A stretch of DNA of 64,000 nucleotides from Pterobdella sp. o SKG-2022 (lineage: Eukaryota; Annelida; Clitellata; Hirudinida; Piscicolidae): NCBI GenBank assembly GCA_964035795.1, contig OZ038323.1, positions 11,413,786-11,477,785 of the forward strand, given 5' to 3'. Positions 1 to 10,278 of the stretch are shown here, in pieces (the first letter of the stretch is position 1; each line of letters starts with the position of its first letter). Position numbers and translations under genes: made by a program. Under the pieces are notes generated by a model. It did not search any database and had not been told where the DNA came from. It saw only the letters and a list, made by a program, of their open reading frames with translations.

Positions 1-2280
1 AAAAGTAAGGGAAGGGGTGGTGCGATGGGGGGTAAGATGGGTGAAAAAAAGGGTATTGAGAAGAGTGGTGCAAAAGATGGTGAGAGTAGTGGAGGGGTGG
101 GTATTAAGAAAAGTGGTGGGATGGTCTTTGGAAAAAATGGTGAAAAAAGTAAAGAATCAAACAGAGTGGATGAGAATGGTTCTATCAAATTGAAAAATAC
201 CCAAAAAACCCCAAATACTAACGAAAATAATGACGATAATTTGGAGCAAAATCTAGTGAAGGATAGTGTGAAAGTGACAACAGATGGAGACAATAGAGAA
301 GAAATAAAGTTTTATGGAACGAGCATCAATAAAGTGAAGCCAGTGAAGAATGTAACTAACCAGGCTAACATAGGTAACAGAAAAACTCTATTTACTAGCG
401 AAAAAAACAAAAATGGAAATAAAACTAACAAAATTGTTAAAAGTGAAATCAATGGAAATATAAATAAAAATTATTTAAATACTAAAAATGACGATTTGAG
501 CTTAAAGGAAAAGAATAGTAACAAAGATAATACAGATGATGATATACAAAAATACAATGCAGACTTACAAAATAAAAATGAGCTTGAGAAAACAAATGGG
601 AGTGAAGATCAAAAAATAAAGCTTACTCAAACAGAAGACACCCTTTTGAAAGCGAAAGAGCTGGTCAAAAAAATTCAGCAACAAAAAAATCATAAAAATA
701 AACAAAAAACCACCAAAAATAGAGAACGTATTCCTATTTCAACCACACCCTTCCAGCTACTTGCAACTTCCATAACCCTCATGGTGGAAACTCCTTCAAC
801 TTCAACGACCTCTTTCAATGTTGCATCCCATAGCGACAATGACCCAAACATCCCACAAAAATACACAACCGAGGACACTCAAGAAAGGATAAGTACTACT
901 ATAAGTATTGAAACATTAGCTTCTCAGCCAATCAGCCCACAGCTTCCTACAACTTACACAACAAAAAATTCTTCTTTAGAAGTGGGTTCTCAACATGGCC
1001 CAATCACAAGTTCCAGCATGGAACCTTTCCAGCTGCTCTCCGAGGAAGACCTTCTAGATTATGTTGAAATGAGGTTAGAACAGGATTTTCAGAATGTCAC
1101 ACAGCCAGTTTTGACGACCATGTCCTCCCAAATATACTCTCCATCAGTTGACGATGCAACACCCAAAAGTACTATAGAATTTGAAGAAGACTGGGATCTT
1201 TCTTCGGATGATCTCCCTTGCGAATCTTCTTCCACCTCCTCGTCCTTTTCAACTCCATCCACAGTAACAACTACATCTTCCACATCTACAATTACCTCTA
1301 CAACTAAATTTTCAACAACAGTTACTTCTACCAGAACCATCACAACTACCTGGAGTTCTAAGCTTCTGAATTATGCATTTTTGAACTCAAAGAGGAAAAC
1401 TAGGAGAGAAAAAATGGATGTTGGGAACTTCATAAAAAAATTTTTGGATAACTTAAGTGAAGAAAAAATTAAGAAAACTCGCCATTTTAAACAACAAAAA
1501 AAAACAGAAATGCACAAAAGAGATTATGATGACAACAACAAAACACTGAATAATGAAACCTCAGACGAGCGATTCGACAATGGACCACTTTCAAAATGGG
1601 CCCAAATCAAAAACGAAATTCTGCAAAAATCGTCTGAAAAAAAGAAAAAAAACAATATGTTTGACGCTTCAGCTCTGTATGATTTCATGCGAGAGTACAA
1701 CTTCCAAAAAGCCACCAAGAACGATGGAAAAGGCGCAGACTTGGAGAAAGAAATTCTCAATAATAAAAACCGATATGGAAACGATTTTAAGAAGGATTTT
1801 TTGGACCGTTACATAGAAACCTACTTGCTAGACTTTAGCGATTATGAGAAGTCTTTTATGCATCATCAAATCAACAATAATGAATTGCACAAACTCATTC
1901 AAGGTTTGGTGAAGAACATTAAAATAAACAACCACCGAAGAGAGCTTTTGATGAATAAAAAATTATTAGAAAAAAACGACTTTTTAGAATATTTAAAAAC
2001 AAGGCTAAACTTTTATAGATCTGTCTTCAACCACACTTTAAAATACCTGAAAAAAGCTAAAGATAAAATATCTTTGTTCGAGGACCAAAAGGACTTGAAC
2101 GCACAAGAATCAAATGAAACGCACAAAAAACTCAACGGTATTTTACAGAAGCTCTCAAATAGTGCCATGAAGATCAAAGAACTGAAGCTGAAACTGATGC
2201 GTAAGAACCACGAAGCTAACGTCGTCTCTTCGAAACCAATTGCAACCCAGGGCGGCTATTTGTGTGCGTTCTTGAAATGA
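1..2280 (+). CDS. Partial low-complexity protein, C-terminal part
   Basis: The reading frame is open from base 1 of the window, so the true start lies to the left; the first Met in view is at base 25 and gives 751 residues to the stop at 2278-2280. I recognise no domain. The first 75 residues are rich in Gly, Lys and Ser. Residues 75 to 230 are Asn/Lys-rich. Residues 240 to 450 are rich in Ser and Thr with many Pro, the style of an O-glycosylated or disordered linker, and hold the short string PFQLL twice. From about residue 460 the protein turns Lys/Glu-rich with helix-like stretches (LLEKNDFLEYLKTRL, KIKELKLKLMRK), suggesting a coiled coil near the C-terminus. No intron is visible. The long open frame and changing composition favour a real coding exon. 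Function unknown. Confidence 0.6.
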   Translation, partial: KSKGRGGAMGGKMGEKKGIEKSGAKDGESSGGVGIKKSGGMVFGKNGEKSKESNRVDENGSIKLKNTQKTPNTNENNDDNLEQNLVKDSVKVTTDGDNREEIKFYGTSINKVKPVKNVTNQANIGNRKTLFTSEKNKNGNKTNKIVKSEINGNINKNYLNTKNDDLSLKEKNSNKDNTDDDIQKYNADLQNKNELEKTNGSEDQKIKLTQTEDTLLKAKELVKKIQQQKNHKNKQKTTKNRERIPISTTPFQLLATSITLMVETPSTSTTSFNVASHSDNDPNIPQKYTTEDTQERISTTISIETLASQPISPQLPTTYTTKNSSLEVGSQHGPITSSSMEPFQLLSEEDLLDYVEMRLEQDFQNVTQPVLTTMSSQIYSPSVDDATPKSTIEFEEDWDLSSDDLPCESSSTSSSFSTPSTVTTTSSTSTITSTTKFSTTVTSTRTITTTWSSKLLNYAFLNSKRKTRREKMDVGNFIKKFLDNLSEEKIKKTRHFKQQKKTEMHKRDYDDNNKTLNNETSDERFDNGPLSKWAQIKNEILQKSSEKKKKNNMFDASALYDFMREYNFQKATKNDGKGADLEKEILNNKNRYGNDFKKDFLDRYIETYLLDFSDYEKSFMHHQINNNELHKLIQGLVKNIKINNHRRELLMNKKLLEKNDFLEYLKTRLNFYRSVFNHTLKYLKKAKDKISLFEDQKDLNAQESNETHKKLNGILQKLSNSAMKIKELKLKLMRKNHEANVVSSKPIATQGGYLCAFLK

Positions 2281-2342
2281 TTTTTAATAACCATTAAGTT
2301 TTAGAGTATAATAAATTACATTTTGATTGTATTTATAAATGT

Positions 2343-2516
2343 AATGTAATGTGGTATTTATAAAGCGCTTTTCCTTATAGATCAAAGCGCTTGTTTCAAA
2401 TTTAATGTAACGAAAACACACTGCGGAACAGGTGCTAACTGTCGGCCCACGCGGGATTGAACCCGGTAACTTTAGATAATTAGTCTAATGCTCAACCATT
2501 GAGCTATAGGAGCCGA
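2343..2516 (-). mobile_element. tRNA-derived SINE, copy 1
   Basis: A 174-bp unit that recurs at 60147-60320 with about 90 percent identity. On the minus strand it begins with a 75-nt tRNA-like head (2442-2516) with an A box (TAGCTCAATGGTTGAG), an anticodon arm with loop CTAATTA (AAU, Ile-like) and a B box (GGGTTCAATCCCG). The head is followed by a body with AAGCGCTTTGA and AAAGCGCTTTATAAATACC, the style of core found in many tRNA SINEs. T at position 37 of the anticodon loop and the fused body argue against a working tRNA gene. It lies in the 486-bp gap between two plus-strand genes; the rest of that gap (2281-2342, 2517-2765) shows nothing I can name. Confidence 0.85.
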
Positions 2517-2765
2517 CAATAAAATGGGATGAACAAAACATATACATATTTAAGTTTAGTTAATGTAAACTGAATTATATGAATTAACTTATAAGCTGAC
2601 AGTGAGTCGAGGAAACATCTTATTTACATCATCATTCTACACAACATCGCATTAGCCCTCTTTCTCATTCTCTTTTGGTACGTTACTTAGTTCTATAGAG
2701 ATGAAATTTGATTTTTTGATGTGGAAAATTTTTTACTTTGATTTTATTTTTTGAAAAATCAAGTT

Positions 2766-5700
2766 ATGAAAATAAATCAGTTATTTTTATTTCACAGCTG
2801 TGTCCGAAGATGTCTTGAAGAATTAGTAAATGTAAATAAAAAAGGAAATTTTGGGAAATCAAAAAATGAAACAAATAGCTTGTTAGATAATAAAAAAAGA
2901 GTAATTCCAATAGAGAAAGAAACACAAACCGTTTCATGCAAAGCAGACTTTCCCACAAAAAGTTCTAGCTCTTCGGAAGAAGTGGAAGTAGATGAAAACA
3001 AGAGCGAAGTTAGGACAAATACAATAATGATGAAACAAAATTCTTCTGATTCTCCAAATGAATCTCCAGAGGTGGGGATGACTAAAAAAGTTGGTGTTGA
3101 GGGAAGAAAAAAATGTGAGAAAAAAGAAAAATCCGAAAGTGAAAAAGAAGAGCAAGACCTTGAGACGAAAAGAAAAAAAGTTCCAAAGACATCTAAAAAA
3201 CGCTCTGTGTCAGCATCGATTCAAGATAAAAATAAACAAAAAGACTTAGCTCCTAAAAAAGAAAAAAGCTCAAAAAAGGACAAAAAACTGTCTGAAGTTT
3301 CAAAAAAAGAGACAATTAAAAAGAATGAAAAAATCATTTTTTCAGGTTTTGATGTTTCAAAAAGCTGCGACAAACATGGTAGTGTTAAAAGTAAAAGTCA
3401 GGTATCAAAAAAAAATCAAAAAAGCTCCAACAACAGAAAGTCGGACAAAACTTCAATCAGCAAAACGAGTAAGTCGTCTCGTAAAAGTAAACAATCAAAA
3501 ACATCCTCAGAAGGGGGGAAAAAGTCTTTGAAAGTCATAGATAAAAAAAAAGTCAGAAGTGGCTCAAAATCGGAAAGTGCTTCAAGTAGCAGTGATGAGT
3601 CTTCGGAAACATCTTCCTCAACTTTGTCGAGTGAGTATTCCTTATTTTCTTGCCAAGCTGGCAATTCCATTGTATCACGACCCATTTTGAAAAAAAGTTC
3701 TGACACCAAAAAACAAACTATGAAGCTAGCCTCTCTAACCAAACATGACTCATGCAACACTAAACTTTCTCAAAACAACCCTGCATCCTTCTCTTCTCGG
3801 TGCTCTTCTGCCCAACCTTCTCCTCTTTCCGCTCCATCAACAGCTAAATCGATTTTGACATTCCTTGCATCACCGCCTCAAACTCCAGTTCTCTCGCCAA
3901 AAAATAAAGCTCTCACGTCGTGTCTTCAGTCTCCAATACGACTCAAACGTGGCGTTCAGTCGCCTAAGAAGCCACATATGGAATGTAGCGTTCAGTCGCC
4001 TAAGAAACCAGTTATTGAATGTTGCGTTCAGTCGCCTAAAAAACCAGTTATTGAATGTTGCGTTCAGTCGCCTATGAAACCAGTTATTGAATGTGACGCT
4101 CAGTCGCCTAGGAAAGCAAATATTGAATGTGGCACTCAGTCGCCTGTAAGAAAAAAAACTCCCCAATGTTGCATATCATCTTTGAAGCCAGAATTTGATT
4201 GTTGTGTCTCAGCTTCGTTGCAACAGAGTGCTTCTCCGTCTGTGAACCAACATGCCCCTTTATCGATTGTAGACCAAGAAAATATTTCTATTGATTCATC
4301 GCCAGAAAAACGAGAAGATACACCTTGTGAATTTTATGCAAAAAAAGAAATTTCGCCTTGTGTTGAAGTGCCTGCAAAAAATGAAGTGACAATCCGCACT
4401 CCAATTGAATGCAGAGATGGAAAAAGCAAGGAGTATCAAAGTATCAAATTTTCTTCAGAAAACTCTCCTATTCGTATTTCTGTTGAAGTGGACAATAAAA
4501 CAAAGTCTCCAAGAATGGAAGATCTCAGAGGGAGGAACTCATGTGAAGAGCGGGAGGCTGCTTTGGACGAGAAAGAATTATTTGACATGCATCTCTCTTG
4601 TGCCAACACCCCTTGTGATACCAAAAAAAAATGTTCCCAAGAAGATTGGAAGCAAAAATATTTGGCACTTTATTCTCAAAACAAAGACGTTCAAACTCAT
4701 TCACCGAAAAAAAATGTTTGTGACTCTCCTAACAATAAATTGAAGTTGATTGAACAAGCTCTAGAGAGCAAAGTCAGAATCACAAGAAAAAACCTGGATC
4801 AAAAGTCCTTAGCGTGTAATCTCATTTCAAGGCCAAATGCAGAAATATTTGAGGCGAGAAATTTTCCTCTAAAACGTTTTACAGAGCACATACCCTACTC
4901 TTCACCCGATGTAATTTTTCACAGTCAACTAAGTGGTCATTGCTCCCCTCCTTACCTCAACACTGGTTCTCCAAAATATAACAGTTCTCCATGCTCTCAG
5001 ACTACCAAAAACAAAAAATGTCAAAACAAAACTTGTCAAAAATGTTTCGTTAAAAAACTAGGTGATTTTTTAATTTTTCTATATTCAAATTGGACCACTA
5101 ATATGTTATGACTTAATTGGTAAAATATCAAATTTCTGTTTAAAACTATAATAAAGTTACTAAATACACATTCTCTAGATTGCCACAAAATTGAAAGATC
5201 TCCCAACTGCAAAGAACTAACTCTCCTTTGTTCAGTTCCCAAACAATCCTCTGAAAATCTCCAAAACAACAACTTAGGCGATGATAGAAAAATATTCCGT
5301 GCCGAAAATTCTTCTTTTCTTTACTATTCTTCAAACAACAAAAATGATCCTTTTTATAACGCAAACAAACCTGCAAATGGTAAAAAAAACACCAACTCAA
5401 AACAGACTTCTGGCAACTGCAGTCCCATGAGCAACACACAATCTCCTTGCACCCCCCTCAGTGGTAGAGCCATTTGTGCAGAAAATATATTCCAATCAGC
5501 TAAAAACTTGAGACAACTTTTAGTTGATGAACTACGCAATAGTAACTTGTCACCCCCACAAACAACCAGAAACCAGAACACAGCCATGTACCAGCACACA
5601 AACAAATGCCGCACACCTGGTTCTGTGAAGGCTCAGAAGCGTAACAATGCTGATAGTAGCCAAGAAAACTACTACACAAACACCCCCAATTTGCCCAGTA

Positions 5701-8700
5701 TGAAAATTCAATTCGAGAACAAAATAAACAAAACCTGTTCCCAAATAGAGTCTTCAATAGAACCACACTTAAATTTGCAGCAAAAACTTCTGCAAGAAGG
5801 ATACTTCAAATTATCTCCAAACAACAAAAAGAAATTTGCTTGCCTTCCTCTCTCCCCTAGCGGCAGAAAGATCTATCTGCCTGAATGCATGGAAGGTTGT
5901 AAGAAGTCTGTGCGAGATTCATATGTTGCATACAGTCCCGTTAATAATATTTCCTGCAACTTGACACCCACAACCAATGAAAACACAGCTTTTGGCGCTT
6001 GTACTCAAAATGTAAATAACTGTCCAAATGAACCTCTTAAACCTGCCCAAAAAGCTGAAAATAATGCCAAATTGATTCAAAAACTAGCTTTACAATATTT
6101 GATAAAACATTATTTGGAAAGTAAAGTTAAAACTGGCCAAGAATCAAAAATGCAAGAGCAGATAACTGGAAAATGTAAGTCAGTTTCTTCTGATGAAGGA
6201 ATTTTAAAATGTAACAAACGTCAAGTTCGCTACAAGCCATATGAATGGAAACCAGACAGGTATGCTAACCAACCCTTCCACGTGCAATCCCGTCATAACC
6301 TCGTCAGCTTTCGACAACATCCCTGTCCAACTCAGAAACCAACTTCTCCCAGCCCTCAACCACCAACTGAGCCTGCATGCTTGTTTTCTATCAAACCTCC
6401 AAGACCGATTCTCAGCAATAAAAACAAAGCTCTTCTTTTTCCTTGCCCTCACCCACAGCCTCCCAACTATAGTCCTTGTCAAATGCAAAAACAACAGAGC
6501 ACTTCTAATCAGAACACTCCTCAATCCCTCAAACCATATCCACACTTGCTAGAAAAACCAAAACAACAAGTTCTCGCCAAAGAGAACTCTGCATTCAACA
6601 ACATGGTGGACAGAATGACTGCGGCTCGTTATTCGAGAATAAAACAAATGCATGATCTCAAAGAAAAGTACAACTTGAACTATAAACCAACTTCCAACCT
6701 GCAATCAATCTGCCAAATGTCTTCAAGTCTGCATCCAAATAGAGATGTGGACATGAAAAGCACATCATACAACACTCCCAACAAATTCCAACCATTGAAT
6801 CTCAACAAAAAAAACTGCGCTCCTTTCTCCACTGTCCCTACTAATAATATCCAAAACAAAAACTGGAATGCTAACGAGAATGATGAAGATTTTTTGGAAA
6901 ATGATATGCAAACAAAACTTATTTGCAACGGAAATGTGGGTCTTAAAAGATTGCACGAGAGAACTCGGAAAGGTCTCAAAAGAAAACGTTACAGCCATAA
7001 AATGAAGAGAGTGTCTACTTATTTGAAAAGGTATTGCCAAAGCGCCCAAAAGATTCATTCTGACAACAAAAAGAAATTGAACAAATTTGAAATCCTGCAG
7101 TCGAACAATGAAGAAACACTGATGAACTCTCCAACTTCTGCGAACTCTCTTGACAAACAATACGTTGACATCATGAACAACAATGACCTCAAAAGCATCC
7201 GAACAGATCGAGTTTATTCTCTCTCTGCACGGTTGCACAACTCGGACAACAAAATCAACTTCAAGGTCAGAAAAGTGAAGAACGATTCGAACACTCTCAA
7301 CCAGAAGCAGTACCAAAGAAGCACTGTGCGAAGCATCAGTTGTGATGGATCTTCGAGTCTGAATACTTCACAGAGCATCTCCTTCAGCGTTCGACCAAGC
7401 CGGAAAAAGAAGAGTAAACAAGAGGGCCAAGAAAATCAGGAAAGCGATTCGCTTATAGTGAACAACATCCTCATTCCCAAACTAGATTTGAGTTTCCTGG
7501 AGTCTTCAGACAGACATAACTTGGTGCCACAACCAAAATTTTCATGTATTGAATCACAACTTCAAAATTCCAAATCCTCCAAAAGCATGACGTCATCTCA
7601 AGAAACCTCCTCCATCCCAGCCTCCTTCCTACAAATGATGGGTGCAGGCGACAACAACTGCGGCCATTTTGAAAATGCCATCATCAAAAACACCACCCAT
7701 ATGCAAACTGACGACTTTGAGAAAACCACAGACTGTCATAGTTTGTGCTCACTTCACAAGCAAACTCTTTCTCAAAAAGATGCCCAACAGAACTACCACT
7801 TCTCTTCCCGAACCACTCTTCTCAGCAAGCCTACCAGGGAGAGTGACAAAAAGCAGCAAGAAGGAGGAAGAGGGGGAGAAGAAGGAGAAGAAGGGAGAAA
7901 AGAAAAGGGAAAAGGAAAAACAGAAAGAAGAGACGGAAAAAGGGAAGTAGGAGAAGAAGAAGGAGAAGGAGGAGGAAGAGGAAGAAGAGAAGGAGGTTTC
8001 AGGAAGTTCAAAGAGTACCTTTTAAACGATGACATAGAGTTAGAAGGTCAAGAGTCGTTGAAAGGAAGCACAATGTCCAACCCGAAATTCGTCAAAAAAC
8101 TTTTCTCAAAACTAAACAACCTTCCACTTGAAAAAGCAAACGACAACATCATCACACACAATAACTTGAAAAAAAATTTTCAATCACTGCGAAAGATGTG
8201 TCGAAGCTTGTTGAACTCCCAACTCAACAACTCGAGTAACAACTATTCTTTTGCAAACAATGGTTTTGACTCTCACAACAACATTCATCAACAAATGAGC
8301 CATTTAAATCCTAACGGAGTCAATGTAGACCAGCTAAAGTTTATCAATGAGCAACAAAAAATGTTGGACGATTCTCTAGTGCAACAAAAACTACCTTTCC
8401 AGCCCCAGTTACCTCTACAACCACAAATATCTCTGCAACATCACACTGATCAACTGTATCAACAAGAAAACGAAGAAAATTCTCAAACAAACCAACAATG
8501 CCAACAGCAAAACAAGGGGAATGTTGGAAAACATCGAAATCATCAGCTAGAGGGAGATTATCAAATGCAAGAATTTCAACAAAATTCGCAACATTATGAA
8601 CAAAATTTCCAAGAAATTCAACAAAATGCACATGATTTTCAACAAATTTCACATGAATTTGAACAGAATTCACAAGAATTTGAACAAAACTCGCAACATT

Positions 8701-9695
8701 ATGAACAAAATTTCCAAGAATTTCAACAAAACTTGCAACATTATCAACAAAATTCAGAACACTATCCCCAGTTTTACAACACACAACAACAAGAAAGACT
8801 ATCTGCGTTTGCGTTAAATACTTATCAACACCTCCAAGAAGAATACAACTTCCAAGATGAAACACCAGAACTACTAAACCAACAAAATTATTTACCCATG
8901 CAACAAAATAATAATAAAAAATACCCACACAAGCAACAAAATTATCGACAAATACAACAAAATCAAAATAATTACCAACAAAACATACACAAAAATTATC
9001 CTCAAAACTCCCAAGACCGGGATTATTCACAAGAAAGAATACCTTCTTCTCTCCCTCCATTGAACATAAACTACATAAGCCATACCCACCAACCAGCCAC
9101 CCAATTCCAGCACCACATCCACCAACCAGCCACCCAATTCTCACAGCAAGCACAACTAAACACTAACTTCCAACAAGAGACCCAACAATTTAACACCAAC
9201 TTCACACACCACACCAACCAGCCAGCCAGCCAATTTCGACTCTCCACCCACCAACCAAAAACTTGTGAAAGGCATTTCAACAGAGATCTTGTCGAAGCGT
9301 ATGGTCAATTCAACGGGTCTTATACACCGTTTGATGATAATTATGAAGAGGAATCCGTAGAATGGAGTGATGACGTCATACCCCCACAGCAGTTGAACTA
9401 TAATCAGAATAACAACACAAAATTTCAAAATTGCGCTCAGAAGTGGATAAAGAAGGCTCGGAAACGAAAAGAAGCAAAATTTGAAAGCAAAAAAATACCT
9501 AAAAGTAGAAAAAATGAACAAAACGTGGTTAAAAAGAATCAAAAAAAAATCAAAAAGACGAAGAATTTGAAGCAGAAAAGTGTTGGCATGAAAGGGAAGA
9601 AAAGGTGCCTGTACTACGATGCCCAAAACGACCTCAAGTACAACATCTACGAGACAAAACTGATGCTGAGAGATTTCATCAAGGAATTCGACTAA
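2766..9695 (+). CDS. Giant disordered protein, SP-repeats and Q/N-rich tail
   Basis: Two exons, 2766-5061 and 5179-9695, join in phase (CTAG|GTGATT to TTCTCTAG|ATTGCC) into about 2270 residues. The Met at 2766 is the first ATG; a possible acceptor at 2796 (TTTCACAG) means an upstream first exon cannot be excluded. No known domain. In order: Lys/Ser-rich region (SKKDKK, SSRKSKQSKTS); six 12-residue repeats of the form VQSPKKPVIECC; a stretch rich in SP and Cys; a Glu/Gly/Arg block coded by a nearly pure purine tract at 7855-7997; a Gln/Asn-rich region (8340-9010) with units such as QNSQHYEQNFQE; THQPATQF repeats; and a basic C-terminus ending LMLRDFIKEFD. The many SPxK sites would suit proline-directed kinases. 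No membrane span or signal peptide seen. Function unknown; it could be a scaffold or cytoskeletal protein. Confidence 0.75.
3954..4166 (+). repeat. 36-bp coding repeats, SP-box
   Basis: Six tandem 36-bp units inside the giant disordered protein, each coding 12 residues of the pattern (V/A/T)QSP(K/M/R)KPxIEC(C/D/G). Units 2 and 3 are identical in protein; the last two have drifted. Each carries one Ser-Pro followed by basic residues and one or two Cys. Confidence 0.9.
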
Positions 9696-10278
9696 GGATT
9701 AATTTGACTTAAAACTCGAGATTTTAAAAACTGAGACTTTTAAAGAAGGGTGTTAAGATACAAAAATGCGAGTTCGTTAAGAACTTTTATGTACTTTTAA
9801 ATACTATAAATTTTTATTTTTAAAAAATTGATTACAAATTCTAAATTTTATTCAGTAGAAATCCAACAAAAATCTTTCGATAACAAGCAGAACAGAAGGA
9901 AAGCTATCTTCAGTAACTAAAAACAGGATTAAGAACTACACCAATGCAAAATAAAACTCAATTGGAGAATAAAATGAGATTTTGAATAAATGTAAAACTT
10001 AATTGCATAAAGATAAAAAAGTTCATGATTATTCGATTGATAAAATGTAAATTTAAGGCGACCCAAAAAATTATAAGGCATTGTAAAAAGTAGGCGCTGA
10101 CATCAAGTCAAAAACGATTTCAAAAAGTTGAAAAATAATTGCAAACAACAAATTATAAATATAAACACCATTATTTTTAAAGCAAATATTAAATAACATT
10201 GAATACTCCTACAATAACGCGCCCATCATCATCATCACTACCACCCTTTTAACCATCTTCTTCCTCATCCTCCTCATC
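9696..10278. other. Intergenic, no gene seen
   Basis: A 583-bp AT-rich gap between convergent genes. Several AATAAA-like strings near 9948 and 9970 could serve as 3' ends for the upstream gene. A short run of CATCATCATCATCA lies at 10226-10240. I see no coding signal. Confidence 0.6.

Noticed and set aside
2442..2516. A tRNA-Ile gene on the minus strand
   Set aside because: The same head with the same body recurs at 60246-60320, position 37 is T, and it is fused to a SINE core. A SINE explains it better.
8344..9153. Minus-strand frame of 269 codons (Val/Phe/Gly-rich)
   Set aside because: Antisense of the Gln/Asn-rich region of the giant plus-strand protein; no start context, splice support or family match.
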